This document shows, piece by piece, positions 23,337-31,723 of a stretch of 38,879 nt of DNA. The number at the start of each line of letters is the position of its first letter. The stretch's first letter is position 1. The position numbers and the translations under genes were made by a program. The DNA is from CAZDYP01 sp964509505 (lineage in GTDB: Bacteria; Chloroflexota; Anaerolineae; JACRMK01). The notes under the pieces were generated by a model. It was given only the letters and a program-made list of their open reading frames with translations. It was not told the origin of the DNA and searched no databases. The stretch is from the NCBI GenBank assembly GCA_964509505.1, contig CAZDYP010000022.1, positions 1 through 38,879 of the forward strand, written 5' to 3'.

Positions 23337-23450
23337 GCGTATGCATCCCTTTACTCCCACATGGGGACTGAGGGGATTAGGAAAATCAGTGAGACTCAAT
23401 CACCCTTGAAGGTTGATTCTTAGCGTGTTTTGTAATCGGTTCAAACTTGT

Positions 23451-24266
23451 TTAACGAGAACGGCCCAACGAGCCTTGAAAATTGAAGCGTTGATCAACGT
23501 ATTCGATGACGACGGGTTCGACGTTGCGTTTGTCACGGTCATCCGCTGCGCGCAAGGCGAATTGAATGTCCAGAGCTGTTTCGCGCATAAATTTCAACAC
23601 CAGCGCGTCTTGCGGATCAACCGAGAGTGTCACGAAAGCCGCATTACGCGCATCTTCGGTTGCTTGTTCACCCGACTTGGCGGGCCAAAGTCCAATCCAC
23701 ACGATCTCGACATCTTGCAAAGTGTATTGTGTGATCTGTCTGATGCTAGACGCTTGAGCGCTGGCGGTAGCGCTTGTTTGCGCCATCGGATACGACACCA
23801 TGATGTCCACGCGGTCGCCGGGACGAATAGCGCCTGCAATGCTGGCTTGCTGATTGATGGGGAAGGAGACGAACACCCGGCCCTTGGGAATAAACACCGA
23901 GGCGTCAGACTTGTAGCCCGTGAATTCGGCGTCTGGACGCTTGCGAATGATCATGTTTTCGCCAATCGGTTGCCCGCGCTCAATAGGAACGGCGGCTATG
24001 ACTGTTTGGGTGAGTCTTTCGGTAATGAATAAATGCCCAGGCGGCAAGGCATTTTCGGGCCATGGCTCAAGCGTGTAAGCGCCATCTGTGGGGATGATAC
24101 TGCGCGCAGGAATTTTTTGCGAGGCGACGAGCACGCGTTTTGTCGGGATCGCAGACTCGCCACCACCACCGCCACCACCAGTTGGAAGCAGAAAAAAAGC
24201 CCCAAGAAACGTCGCCAGCCCTAACACAACACCCAACACAATCAGAATTCGTCCACCACGTCGCAT
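23451..24266 (-). CDS. cpaB: CpaB/RcpC-like pilus assembly protein (SAF domain)
   Basis: A 271-residue protein anchored by one N-terminal helix (about 7-27) and a glycine run (30-36). The SAF domain (about 44-105) starts RVLVASQKIPARSIIPTDG, and an RcpC-type region follows with KGRVFVSFPINQQASIAGAI, RPGDRVDIMVSYP and LSVDPQDALVLKFM. CpaB proteins in Gram-negatives gate or stabilise the secretin with possible peptidoglycan binding. With no secretin here it may instead fix the pilus in the cell wall. A good Shine-Dalgarno (AGGAGG) precedes ATG 24266, and a clean promoter lies about 90 bases upstream, so cpaB heads the machinery unit cpaB-cpaE-tadABC-DUF192. Confidence 0.9.
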   Translation of the reverse strand: MRRGGRILIVLGVVLGLATFLGAFFLLPTGGGGGGGESAIPTKRVLVASQKIPARSIIPTDGAYTLEPWPENALPPGHLFITERLTQTVIAAVPIERGQPIGENMIIRKRPDAEFTGYKSDASVFIPKGRVFVSFPINQQASIAGAIRPGDRVDIMVSYPMAQTSATASAQASSIRQITQYTLQDVEIVWIGLWPAKSGEQATEDARNAAFVTLSVDPQDALVLKFMRETALDIQFALRAADDRDKRNVEPVVIEYVDQRFNFQGSLGRSR

Positions 24267-24353
24267 GATGTTCCTCCTTGTGACGAGAGTCCCCTACGGG
24301 GAGCAAGAGAATATTCGAGAGACATTGCCTCACGCCCTGCCAAAGACGGGGCT

Positions 24354-24382
24354 ATTCTACTCCATTTTAAGTTGCTTTGCAA
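24354..24382 (-). promoter_or_regulatory. Sigma70-type promoter ahead of cpaB
   Basis: On the minus strand TTGCAA (24382-24377), a 17-base spacer and TAGAAT (24359-24354). The leader contains a small CCCC-TAC-GGGG hairpin before the cpaB Shine-Dalgarno. This places an independent promoter after the Kelch gene terminator. Confidence 0.6.
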
Positions 24383-24416
24383 TCGTTTTGTAGTCCTAGT
24401 GATGGCAGAAACGCGA

Positions 24417-24468
24417 AAACCCAAAAGGCGACGCCGCGGAGGCTGCGGTGTCAGAGCCCTTTGGGTTT
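24417..24468 (-). terminator. Long hairpin after the Kelch/DUF11 gene
   Basis: AAACCCAAAAGG (24417-24428) pairs with CCCTTTGGGTTT (24457-24468) with one mismatch. Inside it GCCGC and GCTGCGG add a second helix. On the minus strand it follows the Kelch gene stop by about 23 bases, with TTTT after the stem, and it precedes the cpaB promoter. Confidence 0.75.
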
Positions 24469-24491
24469 GAGCTGCTCGCGTGGAAGGTCAG

Positions 24492-27400
24492 CTAGCGGAA
24501 GATAAGCGGCAAGTAGACAGATGAATTGGCCGTCTCAACTGAGATGATGATAGGACCGAAGACGTTGTTTGCCTCATTAAATTCGCGGATTCGTCCATAC
24601 GATGGATCCAAGCAAGTGGCATCGGGAGGACATGAGTCGGCTTGCAGGTAAATGGAATATACGCCAGCGTTAGGGAAGGCTGCGCCTGGAACTGGGATGA
24701 GGATGGTAGTGCTTTGATTAACCGCTAAACCCTGGCCTCCTGACATCCATGCTTGACCTATATCCAAACGGTTTAGTGGCACACGGTTAACATACAAATC
24801 CACGTAGAACCACGTAGGCGTGGAGATATTTCCAGGCGGTAGATTAGCAACGGTGACAGAAATGGCGGTAGGTGCTTTAGCGAAAATTTTACCCGTGGTG
24901 GATGCACCCGTGATTTGCAAATCGGCGGCAAAGTTCGTGACGAGATCAACATCGTAGGAGCTGTTGTCATTGAGTAGTGTTTGATCCTCGTCGCTGCCGT
25001 CCACACGCACGGTGTTGGTGATGAGCTGACCATCACTCACGCTAGAGTTGACGACCACAGGAAATAGGTACGTGATGACAGCGCCAGGCGCGATGTCTCC
25101 GACGTTGCGAATGTAGTTGCTGCCTGAGAGTGTCCAACCAGGTACGCTGCCAGCCGTTACCAGATTTGAAGGTGTTTCGGTGATAATGACGTTGTGGGCG
25201 ATAGAACCGCCTGTGTTTCTAACGGTGATCGTATAGACCAAGTTTTTGTTTTGTGAGGCGATGGCGATGCCGTCGTCGTGGGCGACTTGTAGATTGGGAT
25301 AGTTGATCCAATCCCAATCCTCCGACTTATTGTTGTTGAGGTCAACATCGAGATCACTGGTAGCGATGACAACCGTATTCGAGACGTAGCGATTACCGGT
25401 AATGTTGGGATCTACTTGTGCGGTGAACGTGATTTGTCCACTCACACCCACATTGAGGGTGCCCACATTGTAGGTGAAGACGTTGGCTCCGGCGGGTCGC
25501 CAACGTGGGTCATTAGCAATGTTGCCAGTCAAACCACTGCCGACGGTTTCCGTGAGGATGATGTTGGTCGCGGTGAGTGTGCCTTGATTCGAATAGTTGA
25601 TGACATAGGTTGTGGTTTGTCCGCCTTGCAGATAATCTACACCAGAGCCATTCTGCTTGTTGACAGAGACATCTATGCGGTCAACTACATCTATATCTAT
25701 CGAAGTGTTATCGCCGGGGTTTTCGTCGGCAAAAAATTCACGGTCATATTCGATGTCCACGCGATTTTGGATCGTCGTGGTGCTGGAAGGGATGGCGCCA
25801 AGTTGTAGCACAATCGTAGCCGTTCTGGATTCGTTGGCGTTCAACGAACCGACGTTCAATATGTATTTGCCCGAGGTGAGTGTCCAGCCGGGGGTGCTGG
25901 CGCCTGCATCCAACGTTGCGTTGGCGGGAATCGTTTCGGTCAAGACGACATTGTTGATCGCGCTGGGGTAGCTATTGGTGTAATTGATGGTGTACGTCAA
26001 ACGGTCGCCCGATTTTACACGACTGACGTTGTCGGTCTTGACAACTTTCAAGTCGGGTGGGGCTGGCTTGACGTATGACAATTGCACTTGATTCAATACA
26101 CCCGTCGCGCTGCCTGTGCCTGTCACATTGATCGTAGCGGTGAACAGTGCGCGATACTGGAAATACCGTCCAAAAGTATTCAGTGGAAAATTGAAGGTGT
26201 TAGTGACATTGATGCCCGGGGCGGCATTGCCGATAGTTTGCCACGTTGCTGTATAAATCGAATTGAGCGAGGTGGACGTGCGATATTGCATGGTAATGGT
26301 GGCGATGCCTGTCTGACTGATCAATGTATTCCATTGCAAACTATTGAGCGTAGTCTGCCCTGTCAGATTGAAAATCCGTGAGACGAAGTTGCCGAAGGGT
26401 GCGTAGCGCGCGCCGAACCCGAATGACGCCCCGCGATAGATAAGATTGGATTCAGAAGGAGTGTCGGTGCCAACGCCAGCAATGAGATACACATCGCCGC
26501 CGCTGTTAACCACGGAGACATGCGAATAGCGCGGCTGCGGCAGCACCGACGATTCGAACCAAGTAACCGGCGGGATAGTGGCGAAAGAGCGAAGCGAGCC
26601 GTCTGTTTCAATAAATGCGGAAGCCACTTGGTTAACAGGATTCCCGGCTTTTTGTCCGCCGATAACGAGGATTTGCGCGTTGTTTTGCAAAGCCGTATGG
26701 AATAGATAAGGGTTCAGCAGTGCGCCTGTTGTATTCCATGCGCCTAGCGACCCATCCGGGTTAAATTTGCTATAGTAAACCGCCGCTTGGCTATTGGTGC
26801 TCGTGCCGTCAGTGGAGCCGCCTAGGATGTACAGATAGTCATTGCCCTGACCATCAGACCATGTTGTGATACCAAATGAGCCTAGCCCTGAGGATGGATA
26901 AGGCAAGTCCGTGTCAGCAACCCAAGCGCCTAAACTCCCATTGGCATTGATGGGAGCGCGATATACTGAGTTAATGTAGTTTGAGCCATCGTTGCCGCCT
27001 AAGACATACAGATAGCCGCCATGCGCCACCGCTTGATGATAGAATAGACTTTGTTGCATCGCAGCCCTTTGCCACCCTCCCGTGAAATTGCCGTTGGCGT
27101 CGAGCGCCCGATAAAAGATGGTGGAAGTGAAACCAGAGCCACTGAAGTCAATATAGCCTCCCAACACATAGAGGTAGGCCCCTGTGTCAGTGGTAGAAAT
27201 GACCGCAGGCATGCCTGTGAGTGTCGTGGGCAGCGTCGTGGCAGTAAACCAGCCAGGCGCTTTGATGCCTCCTGTGTAGGCTGTGGTGGCAGTAAAAATT
27301 TCGGCATAGGTATTTACCCCAGCGCTCCCGCCGATGACATAAATGATGTCACGGTAAATCACGGCAGCTAAGTCTTTGCGCGGACCAGGCAAGCTATAAG

Positions 27401-27653
27401 TTTCGGTAATCCACTCCGAGGTCAAGCCTAATGGCAACAGTTGAATCTCGCCATCGCCACGATTACCGAGCCCCGTCGCATAAAATTGACCTTGCACGAA
27501 GTCATTGATCGTGGTATCTACAATGGTGCAGGCAGGGCCTACACAAACGGGTGCGCCAGCAAAGATGTTGAGTGTAGGTAATAGCCCTAACCCCATCATG
27601 CCAACGAAGATCGCTACAAGCGCAGCCAAACGAATTTTTTGAATGCGGAGCAT
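24492..27653 (-). CDS. Giant secreted Kelch beta-propeller / DUF11 / CARDB surface protein
   Basis: A 1053-residue secreted protein. A signal peptide (residues 1-31) is followed by a short motif INDFVQGQFYATGL. The Kelch propeller region (about 85-440) has repeated IYVIGG, LYVLGGYI, LYVLGGND, LYILGGS, ILVIGGQ blades. After a linker domain come three DUF11 repeats (about 535-650, 655-765 and 770-890), each with YTINYTN-like and LTETxP-like strands. A CARDB-like domain (about 905-1040) follows, and the C-terminal end is SSVYLPLIFR. Propeller plus stacked Ig-like modules suggests an adhesin or filament-tip protein. It sits inside the Tad region between TadG-like and CpaB, so it may be a client of that machine. 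The end YLPLIFR resembles a recurring tail on Chloroflexota secreted proteins and may be a sorting tag. Confidence 0.85.
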   Translation of the reverse strand: MLRIQKIRLAALVAIFVGMMGLGLLPTLNIFAGAPVCVGPACTIVDTTINDFVQGQFYATGLGNRGDGEIQLLPLGLTSEWITETYSLPGPRKDLAAVIYRDIIYVIGGSAGVNTYAEIFTATTAYTGGIKAPGWFTATTLPTTLTGMPAVISTTDTGAYLYVLGGYIDFSGSGFTSTIFYRALDANGNFTGGWQRAAMQQSLFYHQAVAHGGYLYVLGGNDGSNYINSVYRAPINANGSLGAWVADTDLPYPSSGLGSFGITTWSDGQGNDYLYILGGSTDGTSTNSQAAVYYSKFNPDGSLGAWNTTGALLNPYLFHTALQNNAQILVIGGQKAGNPVNQVASAFIETDGSLRSFATIPPVTWFESSVLPQPRYSHVSVVNSGGDVYLIAGVGTDTPSESNLIYRGASFGFGARYAPFGNFVSRIFNLTGQTTLNSLQWNTLISQTGIATITMQYRTSTSLNSIYTATWQTIGNAAPGINVTNTFNFPLNTFGRYFQYRALFTATINVTGTGSATGVLNQVQLSYVKPAPPDLKVVKTDNVSRVKSGDRLTYTINYTNSYPSAINNVVLTETIPANATLDAGASTPGWTLTSGKYILNVGSLNANESRTATIVLQLGAIPSSTTTIQNRVDIEYDREFFADENPGDNTSIDIDVVDRIDVSVNKQNGSGVDYLQGGQTTTYVINYSNQGTLTATNIILTETVGSGLTGNIANDPRWRPAGANVFTYNVGTLNVGVSGQITFTAQVDPNITGNRYVSNTVVIATSDLDVDLNNNKSEDWDWINYPNLQVAHDDGIAIASQNKNLVYTITVRNTGGSIAHNVIITETPSNLVTAGSVPGWTLSGSNYIRNVGDIAPGAVITYLFPVVVNSSVSDGQLITNTVRVDGSDEDQTLLNDNSSYDVDLVTNFAADLQITGASTTGKIFAKAPTAISVTVANLPPGNISTPTWFYVDLYVNRVPLNRLDIGQAWMSGGQGLAVNQSTTILIPVPGAAFPNAGVYSIYLQADSCPPDATCLDPSYGRIREFNEANNVFGPIIISVETANSSVYLPLIFR

Positions 27654-27718
27654 ACGCTGACCTCAGAGGAAATTAAAGATAGTGAGTTCAGGATAAGCCA
27701 TAGCGAAGGCAATGCGCG

Positions 27719-27815
27719 CGCACCGCAGCGCCAAGCTGACCTCCGTCGGCTGGCACTGAACCCGCGCAGGCGGGTTTCGCAGTGAGTAGGCGCGATTGTC
27801 AATCGCCCGCAACCT
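27719..27815. repeat. Two-hairpin interspersed repeat (Chloroflexota-like)
   Basis: CACTG-AACCCGC (27754-27765) pairs with GCGGGTT-TCG-CAGTG (27770-27784), and a second hairpin GCGATTG / CAATCGC (27792-27806) follows. The flank GACCTCCGTCGGC lies before. This order of words (GCGATTG hairpin, CTACTCACTG, AACCCGC hairpin, GACCTC) resembles an interspersed family I associate with Chloroflexota and cyanobacterial genomes, by memory rather than search. It lies upstream of the Kelch gene. Confidence 0.6.
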
Positions 27816-27856
27816 TATCCCGCATTGACGTTAAAGATAGTGATCCTAAATCTACC

Positions 27857-27888
27857 TTGTGAAGGTTTTGACGCAATTGCCTTCACAA
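27857..27888. repeat. 9-bp inverted repeat upstream of the Kelch gene
   Basis: TTGTGAAGG (27857-27865) and CCTTCACAA (27880-27888) pair perfectly around 14 bases. A word TTAAAGATAGTGA just before it (27831) recurs at about 27670. It is either part of the neighbouring repeat patch or an operator for the Kelch gene. Confidence 0.55.
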
Positions 27889-27903
27889 ACGTTATGTTGG
27901 CTA

Positions 27904-28044
27904 AGAAAGTGTTTTGAAAATATAAGACCGAGACCCTAATGGTTTTGCTTGCAAGCAAAAAAGCATTTCAGGCAGGCTTTCTGCGCAAATTGTGAACCCG
28001 CTTCGCCAGAAAAACCTTAGGGTCTGAATTTCAAAACACTCTCT
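27904..28044. repeat. 141-bp element with long terminal inverted repeats
   Basis: The left end (27904-27945) has AGAAAGTGTTTTGAAA, then GACCCTAA, then GGTTTT. The right end has AAAACC, TTAGGGTC and TTTCAAAACACTCTCT in inverted order. The arms pair over two blocks of about 15 and 14 bp. The centre contains a perfect palindrome TTTTGCTTGCAAGCAAAA. No protein is encoded. It looks like a miniature inverted-repeat element. Confidence 0.75.
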
Positions 28045-28118
28045 AAGGGAGGAAAGTAGCTGCGTCGCAGACGTTAGGATCGAGAGGATATTAACGGCAA
28101 ATTGCCACAATGTGCAAA

Positions 28119-28157
28119 CAGGGTGAGGGCAATCTAAGGTTAGATGCCCCCACCCTG
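28119..28157 (-). terminator. Hairpin after the TadG-like gene
   Basis: CAGGGTG-A-GGGCA (28119-28131) pairs with TGCCCC-CACCCTG (28145-28157). On the minus strand it lies about 55 bases after the TadG-like stop and is followed by TTTG. The weak T-run makes it a probable rather than certain terminator. The Kelch gene beyond it would then need its own promoter. Confidence 0.55.
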
Positions 28158-28211
28158 TTGACGAGTCAGCTAGGTGGGCGCTGCTCTATAAGAGTAGCGT
28201 GAAACAATGGG

Positions 28212-30434
28212 TTATGGGCAAGTCACGTTGGCATTCGTCTTCAGGGCGACATCAGTGGGATAGGTGCCTGTGCCTGAGCCGACGACCAAGGTTGGATTCG
28301 AGCCTGAGGTTGGACCGCCAACACCATTGGTGAAGACATTGTACACATAGGGCCCGTAGGTCACCGAAGCTGAGAGGAACACATAAGTGCCTGCGGCCGC
28401 ATTGGGGATGACGAATTGCCCTGTGGCGTCGGTCTGCACGGTGAACTCTTGACCGGTGTCTTGGTTCTTCAATTTCACCGTCGCGCTGGGCGCAAGGCGA
28501 GGCGTTTGAATGACCTGACAAGACCCAGCCAATGCTTGCACACGCTTGGAAATCTGATTGTAAATGCTCTGCATCGAAGCGGGGTCGGTGGCGGTGAAGA
28601 AATAGGGTTCATTCGCTTTGGTTTGTGTGCTGGCTACGGCTTGCAAGACGGCTGAGTTGAAGTCGGAGCCGATAGCGATACTGAAGATGAGCGCGTCGGG
28701 ATACCCGTCGCCGTCGTTGTCTGCTTTGAGCGTGTTGGCTTGGTCAATTGCGTCTTGACCTGCTGTGGCATTCAAGCAATTTTGGTCGGCGGGTGTGTCT
28801 TGGTCGCCGCTGCCCGAGAGACCCGCGTAGTTCCCGTTGAGCAGGAAATTAGCGATACCGTCTGAGGCAACGATCATCACGCGCGCATTGCTCGCCTTAT
28901 GGCTGGTGCCTTTGAGCACTGCAGCGCCTTGTTGGATACCAGCCGCCAAGGGGGTATAACTGCCCCAGTTCAACCCATTAATGATGCTGTTTACACTTGC
29001 CACATTCGTTGTCAAATTGCTCTTGGTAGTTGCCCCGAGTTTCCACTTGGAGGTCTTGATGACACGGTTACAAACCACATTGTAAGAGGAGCTCGAGGGC
29101 GGCGGGCTGCTATTGTTGTTGGGAAATACCGCCAAGCCTACTTGATCGGTGGTGCCACCCGTAGTGGTCACAACCAGATTTTGATTGAACGAGATCAGCG
29201 CGTTTTTAGCGACGTTAATTTTCTTGTTGCCCGTTGTGCCATAAACGGGATCGTCCATACTTCCAGAGACATCCAAGACATGCACCACGTCCACTGGCAC
29301 GCGCCCTGCCGACGCAGGATAAGAAACTAGCGATAGTTGGTTGAAGCGCACTGTGCCGACAATGGTGCGCTTGCTGGCATCGGTACCCGGATTGCTCACA
29401 GGACTGGTCGAACCGAAGTCGGCGCAGCCGCCCGGTCCAGAGGCTTGCCAGCGAATGAACTGGCCCGTGATGTACTTGTCACTACCTTGATAATTGTAGC
29501 TAATCAGCTTGAAGCGCGCGAAGCCCGCGATCTGGTACTTCAAGTTATTGCCTGTGCCTTGGGTGGCGTTAAATACAGGAATCACAACTTCTTTGTTCTT
29601 CCAGAGGTCGAGTTGTGCTTGGACGTTGCTGGAGGCTTTGACACCGGGCCCCGTCGGCACCCAATCCCCCACGCGCCACAATCCGCTGGGCTGGGGATTG
29701 GGGTAAGTAATATTCCTCACGAGCTCCTGTTCACTTGGGTCTCCGTACCACGAGAGATAACCGAATGATCCAGGACCTGTCTTAGTGCCAAACAATTGAT
29801 ACTCAGTGCTGTAATTCACTTCACGCACGCCATCGCCATTCGAGTCGGGGAAGGTTTCGATGGGTAACGTCAAGGGGAACAAGCTATCACCCTGGCAAAC
29901 GCCTTTCTGCGCGTAAGCGGCTGCGCCGGCGGTGACTTGCAGATCGGTCCGACTAATCAGACCTGCCATAAAGGTGCCAAAGGGTTTGTCGCCTTCCACT
30001 TGCACACCTACCACAGGCAGCGCTGGGGCGCCGGGGGTCGGCGAAATGGTCGTCGGCGGCGAGTTGAGCGCGCCATAGTAGGTATCCACATACTGCTTGC
30101 CATCAGCGCCGCGCACCACGATGTCTTTGCCGTTGCTATCGCGCACCACAAAATAGACCTTGAGCGTGGGGGCAACTTTGTCGCGGTCTGGCGCAGCGAT
30201 GTTGGTTAATGCCGCGTTTTTTGCCGCCAAAGCGATTTCGCCGTTTTTCTTGCCTTGCGCCATGGCGAGACCGCCCGCGACGGAACCTGAAACGGTCGCA
30301 TTTTGCAAGATGCGTTTCTGCACGTAGTTGTTGCCGGCGTCGATCACCAGCGCCAACATGGCGAGCAACGCGACGATGGCTGCGCCAATAATGAACATAG
30401 ATTGACCCTGTTCATTGGGTCGTAAGTATTTCAT
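28212..30434 (-). CDS. tadG: TadG-like pilus-associated protein with von Willebrand A domain
   Basis: A 740-residue protein. It opens with a TadG/Flp-type head (EQGQSMFIIGAAIVALLAML, helix about 12-33, then DAGNNYVQKRILQNA). A long region follows, then a vWA domain with the metal-site motif VLDVSGSM (about 384-393), TPLAAGIQQGAAVL and VMIVASDGIANF. The last part (about 660-735) has KNQDTGQEFTVQTDATGQFV, an extensible Ig-like module. vWA-bearing pseudopilins often sit at pilus tips and bind ligands through the metal site. Two starts lie in tandem (ATGATG); the second (30434) has the right distance from AAGGAG. It is encoded after two TadE genes in the same direction. Confidence 0.88.
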   Translation of the reverse strand: MKYLRPNEQGQSMFIIGAAIVALLAMLALVIDAGNNYVQKRILQNATVSGSVAGGLAMAQGKKNGEIALAAKNAALTNIAAPDRDKVAPTLKVYFVVRDSNGKDIVVRGADGKQYVDTYYGALNSPPTTISPTPGAPALPVVGVQVEGDKPFGTFMAGLISRTDLQVTAGAAAYAQKGVCQGDSLFPLTLPIETFPDSNGDGVREVNYSTEYQLFGTKTGPGSFGYLSWYGDPSEQELVRNITYPNPQPSGLWRVGDWVPTGPGVKASSNVQAQLDLWKNKEVVIPVFNATQGTGNNLKYQIAGFARFKLISYNYQGSDKYITGQFIRWQASGPGGCADFGSTSPVSNPGTDASKRTIVGTVRFNQLSLVSYPASAGRVPVDVVHVLDVSGSMDDPVYGTTGNKKINVAKNALISFNQNLVVTTTGGTTDQVGLAVFPNNNSSPPPSSSSYNVVCNRVIKTSKWKLGATTKSNLTTNVASVNSIINGLNWGSYTPLAAGIQQGAAVLKGTSHKASNARVMIVASDGIANFLLNGNYAGLSGSGDQDTPADQNCLNATAGQDAIDQANTLKADNDGDGYPDALIFSIAIGSDFNSAVLQAVASTQTKANEPYFFTATDPASMQSIYNQISKRVQALAGSCQVIQTPRLAPSATVKLKNQDTGQEFTVQTDATGQFVIPNAAAGTYVFLSASVTYGPYVYNVFTNGVGGPTSGSNPTLVVGSGTGTYPTDVALKTNANVTCP

Positions 30435-30514
30435 CATGTCTCCTTATCGTAACTAAGGCACAAGCGCTTTCGCTTGTGGCTGTGGTTGAAACACTGCTCC
30501 TAATTCGAGCCAAA

Positions 30515-30970
30515 CTACTCGATGGTCATGACCGAATCGGCGTGTACTTGAAATGGACTAATGACGTCAATGCGCCCGCTGAGAGTTGGAATGGAGATCG
30601 TCGGCAAGGGCACCGTGTAATAAGCGGAGACCGAAACCCGCGCGCCAGAAACCCAAGCCGACTCGCTCGGCGAAACATCTACGCGTATGGCGCTGCGGTC
30701 AAGGGCCACAGTGTAACTGATTACCAGCTGCTTGACCTGGGCAATAGTCGTATTCCGTGTGTTGTGAACGATATGGGTAGTACCCTCGCGCACCGCATTC
30801 TGCATGGTGACGTACGAGAAAAACAACAGTGTGAATCCCATAATGCCGACGATGAGTACCAACAAGAAAGGCAAGATCAAGGCAAACTCGACCATCGTTT
30901 GACCTAGTGCTTGCTCCGATGACGGAAGCGCTATCGCTGATTGCGCGCGCGCGCGCTTGTGTGGGCTCAT
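30515..30970 (-). CDS. tadE: TadE-like pseudopilin
   Basis: A 151-residue protein with the TadE-type signature GQTMVEFALILPFLLVLIVG at about residues 23-42, a prepilin-like hydrophobic helix with Glu five residues in (VEFAL). The head before it is basic. The helix is followed by QNAVREGTTHIV, which matches the conserved start of the external part. No repeat or enzyme motif is visible beyond. TadE proteins are minor pilins cleaved by a prepilin peptidase, which is not in the window. It follows the other TadE-like gene with a 2-base gap and precedes tadG by about 80 bases. Confidence 0.85.
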   Translation of the reverse strand: MSPHKRARAQSAIALPSSEQALGQTMVEFALILPFLLVLIVGIMGFTLLFFSYVTMQNAVREGTTHIVHNTRNTTIAQVKQLVISYTVALDRSAIRVDVSPSESAWVSGARVSVSAYYTVPLPTISIPTLSGRIDVISPFQVHADSVMTIE

Positions 30971-30972
30971 AG

Positions 30973-31539
30973 TTAGGGCTCCTTGCGAATGGGCACGCCA
31001 ACGTCGTATCTCAGCGTATAGTATGTTGGCAAGCCCATGCGGCCAAAGAATGGCAGCGTGATGCTGCTGGTGAATGTCGTAAAGGTGTAAGCGACGCTGA
31101 CAGTCACGTATTGACCCACGGCTAAATTGGGCGCGATGGGGCGATTAATAACGATGCCGATCCCAGTGCCTTGCAAGCCTGCTGCAATTAAAGGGTTATT
31201 CACCAAAATTTCGCTGTCGTTGCGGATGCGGTTTTCGTACTCTTTCCAAATGGTCAGTGTGTTTGTAATTGCGCCATAAGGCTTTTCGTCAATCGGGCCT
31301 TTACAGCCGGGATAACCGCGGGTGCCGCAACTTGAATATACCAGCTTTGGATTTAACGACGCGAACATCGCTCCTTCACGCGCAGCATTGACCATAGAAA
31401 GATAGGTGGCGAACAAGATGCCCATTTCAAAGACGACGAGGAAGAGGATGACGAGAAACGGGAATGTGTAAGCAAATTCAACGACCGCTTGACCTTGTTC
31501 AGCTGCGGTGTTGCATGACTTTTTTCGTTGGATTTTCAT
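30973..31539 (-). CDS. TadE-like pseudopilin, longer form
   Basis: A 188-residue protein: a basic head MKIQRKKSCNTAAEQGQAVV, then EFAYTFPFLVILFLVVFEMG (helix with the conserved Glu) and MVNAAREGAMFASLNPK. The external part is longer than in its neighbour and carries RIRNDSEIL and a possible disulfide pair (CGTRGYPGC). ATG 31539 is chosen; the longer frame from 31932 overlaps the histidine kinase gene and looks non-coding. It shares the QGQ/EFA signature with the next gene and is presumably a tip or minor subunit of the same filament. About 185 bases separate it from the kinase gene; nothing clear is seen in them. Confidence 0.83.
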   Translation of the reverse strand: MKIQRKKSCNTAAEQGQAVVEFAYTFPFLVILFLVVFEMGILFATYLSMVNAAREGAMFASLNPKLVYSSCGTRGYPGCKGPIDEKPYGAITNTLTIWKEYENRIRNDSEILVNNPLIAAGLQGTGIGIVINRPIAPNLAVGQYVTVSVAYTFTTFTSSITLPFFGRMGLPTYYTLRYDVGVPIRKEP

Positions 31540-31723
31540 AACGGTTTCGTCCTTTGTGTCAATGAGCGCAGTGTGGCCGCGCCGCATTACATGGAAAATT
31601 ATCTTGCACCTTAGGAATTTTATCAATAGTACCCTGTGCTTAAGAGGAGTGACTACGAGTTGAGGTTGATGCTGAGAGGATGAATACGCGGCGGTCTTGA
31701 GGGAGCTAACAGCGTAGCCCAAT

